From Lagopus muta (lineage: Eukaryota > Chordata > Aves > Galliformes > Phasianidae): DNA of 64,000 nt. The notes beneath the pieces are model-generated. The model made no database searches and was not told where the DNA came from. It saw nothing but the letters and a program-made list of their open reading frames with translations. A program made the translations under genes and the position numbers. This document shows positions 59,101 through 64,000 of the stretch, piece after piece (position 1 is the stretch's first letter; the number at the start of each line of letters is the position of its first letter). Location: NCBI RefSeq assembly GCF_023343835.1, contig NC_064437.1, forward strand, positions 53,084,972 to 53,148,971. The letters are read 5' to 3'.

Positions 59101-61050
59101 CCAGGGTCTCGGCTCTATGGGGCAGATGATCATGCTAGGGCAGAGCAGGCAGGCCTGCGTTCCCTCCTGGCATACACCTGGCTGCAGCTGAGCGGGACAC
59201 CCCAGAAGCCTGCTGTCCTGAGTGGAAGTGTGCAGTGTGAAGTACACCTCCTGCCCCCAGCACTGCAGGGCTGGGCAGGACAGCACGGCTTCAACTGCCC
59301 TCTCCTTCCCCAACTTCCTTGCAGACAGTGTCGAGGATGAGTTTGAGCTCTCCACCGTCTGCCACCGCCCCGAGGGGCTGGAGCAGCTCCAGGAGCAGAC
59401 CAAGTTCACCCGCAAAGAGCTGCAGGTCCTGTACCGGGGCTTCAAGAACGTGAGTAGCCCTCAACTCCTTCTCTGCAGCCATGCACCCCTTGGGGATACT
59501 TTTGCGTCCTGTTGTCACACTCTGAATGGCTACAGATGGCAGCAGTGGGGATGCTGTTTCCCCTGAAGCCTTGGGGGGTGCCCCAATCCTGGGATTTAGG
59601 GGCAGAGAGCCCTGGGCATCACACCATTCCCCACGCTGATGGTGTGACGCTTCCATTTGCCCTGGCAGGAGTGCCCAAGTGGCATCGTTAATGAAGAAAA
59701 CTTCAAGCAGATCTACTCGCAGTTCTTCCCACAAGGAGGTGAGTGTGGGTCCCCATCCCTGGTGTCCCGTGTGGGGCTGTCTTCTCTCTCACTGTTTGCC
59801 TCCTCCAGACTCCAGCACGTATGCCACCTTCCTTTTCAATGCCTTCGACACTGACCACGATGGCTCTGTCAGCTTTGAGGTGAGCCAAGGAGGGGGCCAG
59901 GCTTTGCCAGGGGCTCTCTGTTTGTGTGCCGTGGGCTGGGACTGCCATGGGCAGCTACTGAAGGACTTTGTTAGTGGGAAAAACAGTACAAAGCAACAAC
60001 AGAAAGAGTTCTGTAGTTTCTGGTGGAGGGAAAAGACTCGTGGCATCTCTGTGGGGCTGTCATTCCAAAGGGTGACCACCTGCTTTGCAGGACTTTGTGT
60101 CTGGGCTGTCCATCATCCTGCGAGGTACCATCGATGACCGCCTGAACTGGGCCTTCAATCTCTATGACCTGAACAAAGACGGCTGCATCACCAAAGAGGT
60201 GAGAGAGGGGTCCAGGCTGAAGCAGCTCTGCACCCAGTGGGGATGAGGGCAGGGCTCAGGGCATTTCCTTGAGAATTTAATGGGTCCTTTGGGGGCATAA
60301 TGAACATTTGCAATGAGAACCAGATGGAGGCAGAGCTTCTTCACATTGCAACACTGCCTTCCCTCCAGGAAATGCTGGACATCATGAAATCCATCTACGA
60401 CATGATGGGCAAGTACACCTACCCGGCCATGCGGGAGGAAGCACCCCGGGAGCATGTGGAGAATTTCTTCCAGGTGAGCTGGGCACATCTGTAGGGACCC
60501 TGCACGCAGAAAACACCCTATGCTGGGGACAAAGCAGGGTTCCAGTGAGCAGTTTGCCTGGGACAGGGAGGTTTTCAAGCCCGAAGTGCTCTCTGTAAAG
60601 GTTTTGGCAATGGGTGCTCTGCTTTGCATCCAGCCGCCATGGAACCTGGGCTGGGGGTGCTGGACTGTCCCCATCCCTGCAATGCCCTCCATGCTGTGCT
60701 TGTTTCTAGAAAATGGACCGAAACAAAGATGGTGTGGTGACAATCGAGGAGTTCCTGGAGTCCTGCCAGAAGGTAAGGCCACAGGGCTCAGTGCAGCATT
60801 GCTGGGGCTCCGCACTAGGAGCCATGTTCATGCCATCATCCCTGTGTGGGTGGGGAACAGTGCATCCCAGCACGGCCCGTGTAAGCCCCAGAGCTCCTGT
60901 CCTGTGTGTCAAAGCAGCTGGACAAGATCCATGGGGTGACACCCACTTTGGGGGAGCAGCCCAGAGAGCTGCTCTGTGCCCAAACCCTCCTCCTCCCTGC
61001 AGGATGAGAACATCATGAGGTCCATGCAGCTCTTCGACAACGTCATTTAG
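41041..61050 (+). CDS. KCNIP2: KCNIP2, Kv4 channel-interacting protein 2 (KChIP2), full coding locus with alternative first exons
   Basis: Joining exon 1a (41041-41113) to the common exons 58363-58458, 59325-59449, 59669-59738, 59809-59879, 60091-60198, 60369-60473, 60710-60772 and 61003-61050 gives one open frame of 252 residues. That is the length of the medium KChIP2 isoform known in mammals. The protein ends SMQLFDNVI. The core has a degenerate EF-hand 1 ([12 protein letters not shown]), EF-hand 2 ([11 protein letters not shown]), EF-hand 3 ([12 protein letters not shown]) and EF-hand 4 ([12 protein letters not shown]). Known role: a calcium-binding auxiliary subunit that binds the Kv4.2/Kv4.3 N-terminus, promotes surface expression and shapes inactivation, and is the main modulator of cardiac transient outward current. 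Skipping exon 2 keeps the frame and gives 220 residues, the short isoform. Four more first exons (49265, 51401, 53688, 55820) end in the same phase. Exon boundaries were assigned by eye. Confidence 0.97.
42019..42028. promoter_or_regulatory. MEF2 consensus site
   Basis: TTAAAAATAA is an exact YTAWWWWTAR match in an AT-richer block (41925-42035), about 0.9 kb into KCNIP2 intron 1. Confidence 0.4.
45860..45928. repeat. 12-bp tandem repeat
   Basis: About five to six copies of gtggccttgctg with variants (gtggccctcctg, gtggctttccca, gtggcccttcct) in KCNIP2 intron 1. One copy is shortened to 9 nt. Confidence 0.8.
48291..48570. repeat. minisatellite, about 40-bp unit, seven copies
   Basis: Units start near 48291, 48331, 48371, 48410, 48448, 48489 and 48528. 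Each contains a form of ggtacctggggatgcaggat followed by gctcatggcactgga. Copies differ by substitutions and 1-2 nt indels. It lies in KCNIP2 intron 1, about 0.7 kb before exon 1b. Confidence 0.9.
49057..49081. repeat. (CTGC)n microsatellite
   Basis: Tandem CTGC/CTGT tetramers in the presumptive leader of KCNIP2 exon 1b, about 185 bp before its start codon. Confidence 0.85.
49265..49352 (+). CDS. KCNIP2: KCNIP2 alternative first exon 1b, Cys-rich N-terminus
   Basis: ATG starts 29 codons plus one base, beginning [20 protein letters not shown] and ending VTGTLSQ, before a strong gtaggt donor. Spliced to 59325 it gives a 225-residue protein and completes an Asp codon. The peptide resembles two known KChIP N-termini as I recall them: MNRCPRRCRSPLGQA from KCNIP2, ending VTGSLSP, and MSGCSKRCKLGFVK from KCNIP1, ending ITGTLSK. 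The two early Cys and the basic-hydrophobic pattern suggest acylation or an amphipathic membrane contact rather than a transmembrane span. The presumptive leader contains a (CTGC)n repeat at 49057-49081. Confidence 0.88.
50834..50866. repeat. A-rich tract
   Basis: A-rich low complexity (aaaaaaaaaataaaaaataa type) at the end of an AT-rich island in KCNIP2 intron 1. Confidence 0.7.
51202..51211. promoter_or_regulatory. MEF2 consensus site before exon 1c
   Basis: TTATTTTTAA is an exact match to the MEF2 consensus, 190 bp before the exon 1c start codon. A CATGTG E-box and AATTAAGG/TAATTGG homeodomain-like motifs lie within 60 bp downstream. The arrangement suggests a muscle-type promoter for exon 1c. 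Confidence 0.45.
51401..51518 (+). CDS. KCNIP2: candidate KCNIP2 alternative first exon 1c, transmembrane N-terminus
   Basis: ATG starts 39 codons plus one base: a polar start [10 protein letters not shown], a hydrophobic stretch [17 protein letters not shown] (residues 11-27), then a basic tail [12 protein letters not shown]. The donor is gtatgg in phase 1, as in the other first exons. Joined to 59325 it gives a 235-residue protein. The pattern of short polar lead, one membrane span and Arg/Lys after the span fits a signal-anchor with the EF-hand core in the cytosol. I recall no mammalian KChIP N-terminus with this sequence. The call rests on frame, phase, hydrophobicity and position between other first exons. 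A MEF2 consensus lies 190 bp upstream. Transcript evidence is needed. Confidence 0.6.
51519..53687 (+). other. KCNIP2: KCNIP2 intron between exons 1c and 1d
   Basis: This is GC-rich sequence with no supported exon or repeat family. A run of 15 C lies at 53438-53452. Open frames on both strands lack domains. Confidence 0.6.
53438..53452. repeat. C15 homopolymer
   Basis: A run of 15 C in KCNIP2 intron 1, about 240 bp before exon 1d. Its length may be affected by sequencing error. Confidence 0.8.
53688..53790 (+). CDS. KCNIP2: KCNIP2 alternative first exon 1d, transmembrane x-type N-terminus
   Basis: ATG starts 34 codons plus one base, beginning [20 protein letters not shown] and ending [14 protein letters not shown], with a gtaact donor in phase 1. 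It is nearly identical to the hydrophobic x-type N-termini of mammalian KChIPs that begin MNLEGLEM. Joined to 59325 it gives 230 residues. Residues about 8-19 plus the following amphipathic segment form the membrane-inserting region. Known for such isoforms: a transmembrane N-terminus favours intracellular retention and changes Kv4 trafficking and gating compared with soluble KChIPs. Confidence 0.92.
53791..55819 (+). other. KCNIP2: KCNIP2 intron between exons 1d and 1e
   Basis: No coding sequence is supported. An AT-richer block at about 55180-55350 (with aataattaattgagg) and another at 55620-55690 look like candidate conserved regulatory elements. The rest is GC-rich and unremarkable. Confidence 0.6.
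55820..55940 (+). CDS. KCNIP2: KCNIP2 alternative first exon 1e, KChIP4a-like transmembrane N-terminus
   Basis: ATG starts 40 codons plus one base. The peptide begins [20 protein letters not shown] and continues [20 protein letters not shown]. It aligns with the KChIP4a N-terminus as I recall it: W, then L-x-TVGI, a hydrophobic run, then KLLH-x-LG-I. The hydrophobic span is about residues 16-34. The donor gtggaa is weak but in phase 1, and joining to 59325 gives a 236-residue protein. I do not recall this type of N-terminus in mammalian KCNIP2, so it may be an ancestral exon kept in this lineage. The start could instead lie in an upstream exon. Confidence 0.72.
55941..58362 (+). other. KCNIP2: KCNIP2 intron between exon 1e and exon 2
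   Basis: The first 400 bp are G-rich, with degenerate short repeats of the type ggggtaggggtgcag. A T-rich stretch lies at 56960-56990. No exon, RNA gene or mobile element was recognised. Confidence 0.6.
58363..58458 (+). CDS. KCNIP2: KCNIP2 exon 2, acylation motif exon with GC splice donor
   Basis: This 96-nt cassette has phase 1 at both ends and encodes [20 protein letters not shown] then [11 protein letters not shown]. It matches the mammalian exon with [16 protein letters not shown]. The adjacent Cys pair is the known palmitoylation site, and the basic amphipathic helix before it contacts membrane and the Kv4 N-terminus. The only in-frame donor at the expected place is A/GCAAGT, a GC-AG intron. 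Using it gives the junction [11 protein letters not shown], as in the mammalian isoform without the 18-residue insert. Skipping this exon keeps the frame. Confidence 0.92.
58457..58464 (+). promoter_or_regulatory. KCNIP2: non-canonical GC splice donor of KCNIP2 exon 2
   Basis: The junction reads AA/GCAAGT. Every base after the C fits the U1 consensus, which is typical of functional GC-AG introns. No GT donor in the right phase lies within a few codons. The protein joined through this site ([11 protein letters not shown]) matches mammalian KChIP2. Confidence 0.85.
58459..59324 (+). other. KCNIP2: KCNIP2 intron 2 (GC-AG intron)
   Basis: This intron starts GCAAGT and ends GCAG. A (GT)6 repeat lies 22 nt after the donor. 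Mammalian KCNIP2 has a 54-nt optional exon here (18 residues starting TLAAP as recalled). I found no convincing equivalent. Confidence 0.8.
58481..58492 (+). repeat. (GT)6 repeat after GC donor
   Basis: Six GT units 22 nt downstream of the exon 2 GC donor in KCNIP2 intron 2. UG repeats in this position are known binding sites for CELF-type splicing regulators. Confidence 0.8.
59325..59449 (+). CDS. KCNIP2: KCNIP2 exon 3 (start of common core)
   Basis: This exon encodes [20 protein letters not shown] and [21 protein letters not shown], between ccttgcag and gtgagta. It is the first exon shared by all isoforms. Its first two bases complete the phase 1 codon left by any first exon or exon 2 (Asp after G, Asn after A). 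It covers the helix that leads into degenerate EF-hand 1 and residues that contact the Kv4 N-terminus. Confidence 0.97.
59669..59738 (+). CDS. KCNIP2: KCNIP2 exon 4, degenerate EF-hand 1
   Basis: This exon encodes [20 protein letters not shown] then PQG plus one base, between ctggcag and gtgagtg. The loop [12 protein letters not shown] has Cys and Pro at early loop positions and lacks the usual Asp ligands, as in all KChIPs, so it is not expected to bind calcium. Confidence 0.97.
59809..59879 (+). CDS. KCNIP2: KCNIP2 exon 5, EF-hand 2
   Basis: This exon completes an Asp codon and encodes [20 protein letters not shown] then SFE. The loop [12 protein letters not shown], completed by the first residue of the next exon, is EF-hand 2. 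The intron before it is only 70 nt, the shortest in the gene. The acceptor is ctcctccag and the donor gtgagcc. Confidence 0.97.
60091..60198 (+). CDS. KCNIP2: KCNIP2 exon 6, EF-hand 2/3
   Basis: This 108-nt exon is in phase 0 at both ends and encodes [20 protein letters not shown] and [16 protein letters not shown]. The EF-hand 3 loop [12 protein letters not shown], with a complete set of acidic and amide ligands, ends in the next exon. The donor is gtgagag. Confidence 0.97.
60369..60473 (+). CDS. KCNIP2: KCNIP2 exon 7, EF-hand 3/4 linker
   Basis: This exon encodes [20 protein letters not shown] and [15 protein letters not shown] in phase 0. It supplies the closing Glu of the EF-hand 3 loop, the exiting helix and the linker to EF-hand 4. 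The flanks are ccctccag and gtgagct. Confidence 0.97.
60710..60772 (+). CDS. KCNIP2: KCNIP2 exon 8, EF-hand 4
   Basis: This exon encodes [20 protein letters not shown] then K in phase 0. The EF-hand 4 loop [12 protein letters not shown] has all canonical calcium ligands. Flanks are tttctag and gtaagg. Confidence 0.97.
61003..61050 (+). CDS. KCNIP2: KCNIP2 terminal coding exon
   Basis: This exon encodes [15 protein letters not shown] and a TAG stop at 61048-61050. It is identical to the recalled mammalian KChIP2 C-terminus. The C-terminal hydrophobic helix packs in the core groove until displaced by the Kv4 N-terminus (known for the family). Confidence 0.97.
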   Translation, partial: DENIMRSMQLFDNVI

Positions 61051-61990
61051 CTGTCTCCAGTTGAGCTCTTCTGACATCGGGCTCAGACCCCACTCCTCTC
61101 TCAACTTCTCCTTCCAGCCCTTCCTGCTGCCAGCTGCCACACAGAGACATGGTCAGCACCTGGATGTATCCTTCCCCCGAGGCCAGCCCCGCTTTCCTTG
61201 GGGGCCCCACACAAAAGTGCCACCAAAGCGTGGGCACAGCTGGCATGGGGCATCTGGCCTGGGTGGGCTTCTTGCACCCGATCCTAGAGGGAAAGCTGCA
61301 GCCTTGGGCTGCCATAGGGCCTTCCCTGTGCCCCTACATCATGACCCCCTCAGCAGCCGCAGCACCGGCTCCAGCCCAGACCCTCCAGCAACACTTCTAG
61401 GAACTAAGAGTCTCTCAGCAGGCATCAGCGCCTCAGCTTCCTCCTGTGCCCTGATGTTAGGGACACGTCCCCTACATGGGACATGAACCACTTGTCCCCC
61501 TCCTCGCTCACTCAGGGTGCCGGGCTCCCTGTTTGTCGCCAACAGCTGCCTGGAGCTGGGTGTGCACTCCTGTCCCACCCACATATCCCTCCGAGTACTG
61601 TTTGGGGGGCTAATGTCTCCACATCAAACTCCTGCTCAGCCCCACCAGCTTCAGGTCCTAGTCCACAGCCTGGCCCAGCTTTTCCCAACACTGTGCCCAG
61701 AGGGGCAGCGGCGGCTGGGGTTGATGGGGAACGGGTGAGCAAGGCTGTGCACCACACCAGGCTGAGCCCTGGTATCAGAGCCGTTCGGACCCCCTCACAG
61801 GGCCCTGAGCCTCAGCTGTGGAGCAGCCACCACTGCTCCAGGCTTGGCTTGTGCAGACGCGATGTTTTTTAGCTCCGTCCACCACACTGTTCATCTCACA
61901 GCCCTGTTCCTGGTCGGGAGGGCAGGTAACCCCAACCCCAGCACCTCCTGTCCCGCTGGGTGCAGAGGCCCTCCATCTCTCCATTCCCCC

Positions 61991-62021
61991 ATCCCTCCCT
62001 CCTTCCCTCCCTCCCTCCCTC
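61991..62021. repeat. (CCCT)n pyrimidine microsatellite
   Basis: Tandem ccct/cctt tetramers in the KCNIP2 3' UTR. This is a possible binding site for polypyrimidine- or poly(C)-binding proteins, which is inference only. Confidence 0.85.
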
Positions 62022-62173
62022 ACGCTACAGTCGCATGGCGTGACCCCGCCCCAGGGCATGGTAACCCACAACCCGCTTGGCATCTCCAGTCTGTATATTT
62101 TGTATTATAACGATAAGATGGGTTAAAAAAAGAAAAAATGGGGGGAGGGGTGGGGAGGAAAAAAGAAAAAGAC

Positions 62174-62179
62174 AATAAA
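62174..62179 (+). terminator. KCNIP2: poly(A) signal of KCNIP2
   Basis: The sequence is AATAAA, about 1.1 kb after the stop. TGTA elements lie at about 62092-62103, and a G-rich stretch (atggggggaggggtgggg) lies just upstream. A T/G-rich element (tttgtcggacgtttgg) follows downstream. Confidence 0.8.
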
Positions 62180-62249
62180 ATCTAACCACGATCGCTATGC
62201 ACACTGCTGGTACTCCCCTCTGCCTTTGTCGGACGTTTGGAGGGGGGAG

Positions 62250-63500
62250 CTGGGGAAACAGGGAGCACGGACACGAAGGCCGGCCCACGGCTTTCTCTGC
62301 AGTCCCCGAACCCCAAACCTCTGAGCCTCCCCGCCGGGCCGCCTCAGCGCGCCGCAGCAAATCAGGTCAGCGCCCAGGGGAACTCGCGCGACAGCGGCAC
62401 CGCCGGCACCGCAGCGAACGCGCACGCGCACAACCAAGGGGCGTCCGCGGCGCGCACGCGCAGCGCAGAAGTAAACACTTAATTCCCACCCCTTCCCCAT
62501 CCGCACCGCTTCCCTACACAAAGCCAACTGCGCAAGCGCCTTCTGTCGCCGCGCGCCTGCGCGCTGCCGCGCTGCCGCCTCTCCCCTTCCCCGGGGCCTC
62601 TCGCGCACGCGCATTAAGCACGATCCGGCCGCCTGCGCAGGCGCCGTGAGCCGCCGCGGCCTCGCCCCTCCCCCCGCCCGCCCTTCGCGCACGCGCGCCG
62701 CGCTCTTTTCCGCCTTTTGCGCACGCGCCGTAGGCGGGCTCTCCCCTCCGCCCGCCAGTTCCCCGCGGCGGCTCCCTCTCGTCAGCCCGCCGTTCCCGCT
62801 CGAGCCGCGCGCTCCCGGCGGCGCGACGGGGAGAGGCGTTCGGCCGCGATCTCCCGCCCGGTTCCCGGCTTCCCTCGGCCCCGCGGCGGCGTTTCCGCGC
62901 CTCTCCGAGCCGCGGGCGGAGCGGTGAGGACCGGTCGGGGCCGGTTCGGCGCGCAGGCGCAGGACCCCGTAAACAGGAAGCGGCGGCGGCGTCCCGGGGC
63001 GGCGGAGACAAAGGGGAGAAGGGGGGTGGGGAGCGGGGGCTCGGCCCGGAGAGCGGGGGTCCTGGCGGCGGGCGGCAGGATGGTGCAGAAGGAGGGGCAG
63101 GCGGCCTTGGAGGAGCCCCAGGGCAGCCCCAACCCGGCCGGAGCGTCCGGAGCTCCTCTGGAACCGCCGGGCGCCGCCGCAGGAGCCGTCCCGGGGGGCG
63201 AGGAAACCGACACGGAGACGGAGACGGCGCTGGGTTCCCGCCGCTTCCTCTGCGGCGTGGTGGAAGGTGAGAGCTGGCGGGGAGGGGAGGCCGAGATCCC
63301 GGCGCTGTGTGCCGGGGGGAGGTCGCGGGGCTCGGGCGGTGCGGGCTGGGGGCGGGGCAGCCGCGGGTGCCGGGCGGGGCGGCTCGTGCCGGGAGCCGCT
63401 GGCTGGCGGGCCTTGGCTAACGCGGCGGGCCGAGGATTCCTGTGGGAGGCCGGGCGGCTCGAGTGCTGTACGTGTGGGAAGGGGGAGGAGGGAGGGGAGC
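62250..63500 (+). promoter_or_regulatory. OGA: CpG island promoter of OGA with NRF1-like site cluster
   Basis: This is CpG-dense sequence from just after the KCNIP2 poly(A) site through OGA exon 1. It contains at least seven copies of GCGCAnGCGC-like motifs, for example at 62420-62430, 62452-62462, 62529-62540, 62603-62613, 62633-62645, 62718-62729 and 62949-62963. These resemble the NRF1 palindrome. An ETS-like aggaagcgg lies near 62976. No TATA box is visible. This is a typical housekeeping promoter and it may fire in both directions. Confidence 0.8.
63080..63266 (+). CDS. OGA: OGA (MGEA5), protein O-GlcNAcase, first coding exon
   Basis: ATG starts 62 codons plus one base, beginning MVQKEGQAALEEPQG and ending GSRRFLCGVVE, with a gtgagag donor in phase 1. 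The start MVQKE and the end RRFLCGVVEG match human OGA as recalled, and the next exon should begin with FYGRPW. Known role: a nuclear and cytosolic glycoside hydrolase family 84 enzyme that removes O-linked N-acetylglucosamine from Ser/Thr. This exon holds the disordered, low-complexity N-terminus (Ala/Pro/Gly/Glu-rich, with a TETET stretch) and the first strand of the catalytic domain. The catalytic Asp pair lies downstream, outside the window. Confidence 0.95.
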
Positions 63501-64000
63501 GCTCCGCTGCGATTAGCCCAGCTGTACGCGCGGCTCGGGTTGGGTTTCTAGGGTAAGGAGTAGGTGATCGCAGAGACATCTGTTCTGCGATTAATGTCAG
63601 ATGCTCCCTCTGCCCTGCGGTGTTATGGCTTAACGTTTTAACAGCGCTATAGGATGTTTCTTTCACCCAGTTTGTTATAGAGGCTCTATTCAAAGGTTTA
63701 AGTTGTTCCAGAAGCTTCAGAAGAGAAGGGCTCGTTTTCCATTTGTCAGTAACTACAGTATTGACGTGCGTTTTTGCCGTCTTGGTTAAGGTAGATGGTT
63801 GAAAGCCAGCGAGAAAGATGTTTTCTTCCCTACTTAATTAGCTGGCTTGGAATACCTCTGAATTCCTGTGGACTGCTGTTATTTTGGTATCTATAATGAC
63901 TCTCCAGGAGGAGAACAAAAGCGTTAACAGATGAGAAGTGGAATGGGCAGTTTATCAAAGTCAGTATCTGCACTGCTTGCAGAACGTCTTTTGTTCATAT
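63267..64000 (+). other. OGA: OGA intron 1 (5' part)
   Basis: GC-rich sequence for the first 280 bp grades into ordinary AT-moderate intron. No exon is seen up to the window edge. Confidence 0.85.

Larger units (their letters stand above)
61051..62195 (+). other. KCNIP2: KCNIP2 3' untranslated region
   Basis: This is noncoding sequence from the stop codon to the poly(A) signal at 62174. It contains a (CCCT)-type pyrimidine repeat at 61991-62021. Near the end is an A- and G-rich stretch (62125-62170) preceded by tgtatattttgtattataa. No further open frame is supported. Confidence 0.8.

Noticed and set aside
62782-63693. 303-codon minus-strand frame and a 279-codon plus-strand frame over OGA exon 1
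   Set aside because: Both are GC-rich shadows. The plus frame contains the true OGA exon but runs on into the intron and starts too early.
1-64000. CRISPR array, operons, riboswitches, rRNA, tRNA, endogenous retrovirus coding regions
   Set aside because: None was seen. The window is vertebrate genomic DNA, and no gag, pol or env-like frame or tRNA cloverleaf was recognised.

Overview
The window is vertebrate nuclear DNA, most likely from a bird (chicken or a relative). The evidence is spliced genes with long introns, protein exons close to the amniote ARMH3, KCNIP2 and OGA proteins as I recall them, a CR1-type LINE 3' end (28283-28369), and few other interspersed repeats. Three genes lie on the + strand in the order ARMH3 (3' end) - KCNIP2 (complete) - OGA/MGEA5 (first exon). 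As I recall it, this is the gene order of human 10q24.32 read in reverse complement.

Region by region: 1-35803 holds the last three coding exons of ARMH3 (10674-10752, 30855-30971, 35711-35803), separated by a very large and two medium introns. A 3' UTR follows, probably ending near 37690, with a possible earlier poly(A) site at 36136. From about 37.7 to 39.6 kb is intergenic. A CpG island (about 39.6-41.4 kb) carries the promoter and first coding exon (1a) of KCNIP2, the Kv4 channel-interacting EF-hand protein KChIP2. Its 17 kb first intron contains four further candidate first coding exons: 1b at 49265, 1c at 51401, 1d at 53688 and 1e at 55820. Each begins with ATG and ends in the same splice phase, so each can be joined to the common exons at 58363-61050. 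The common exons encode the KChIP core with four EF-hand regions. KCNIP2 ends at a poly(A) signal at 62174. A second CpG island, full of NRF1-like motifs, follows at once and drives OGA, whose first coding exon is 63080-63266.

The most interesting system is the KCNIP2 N-terminus array. One N-terminus is soluble, with a downstream Cys pair that can be acylated. One is Cys-rich and KChIP1-like. Three contain a predicted transmembrane segment. Of these three, 1d resembles the x-type KChIP N-terminus and 1e resembles the KChIP4a N-terminus. Exon 1c matches no KChIP N-terminus I can recall. In this gene the choice of promoter would decide whether KChIP2 is cytosolic/acylated or membrane-spanning, and so how it handles Kv4 channels. 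Three exact MEF2 consensus sites lie near two of these first exons. Exon 2 ends at a non-canonical GC splice donor followed by a (GT) repeat.

All exon boundaries were placed by eye from reading frame, splice consensus and protein similarity recalled from memory. No alignment or transcript data were available. Gene ends, promoters and regulatory calls are inferences.
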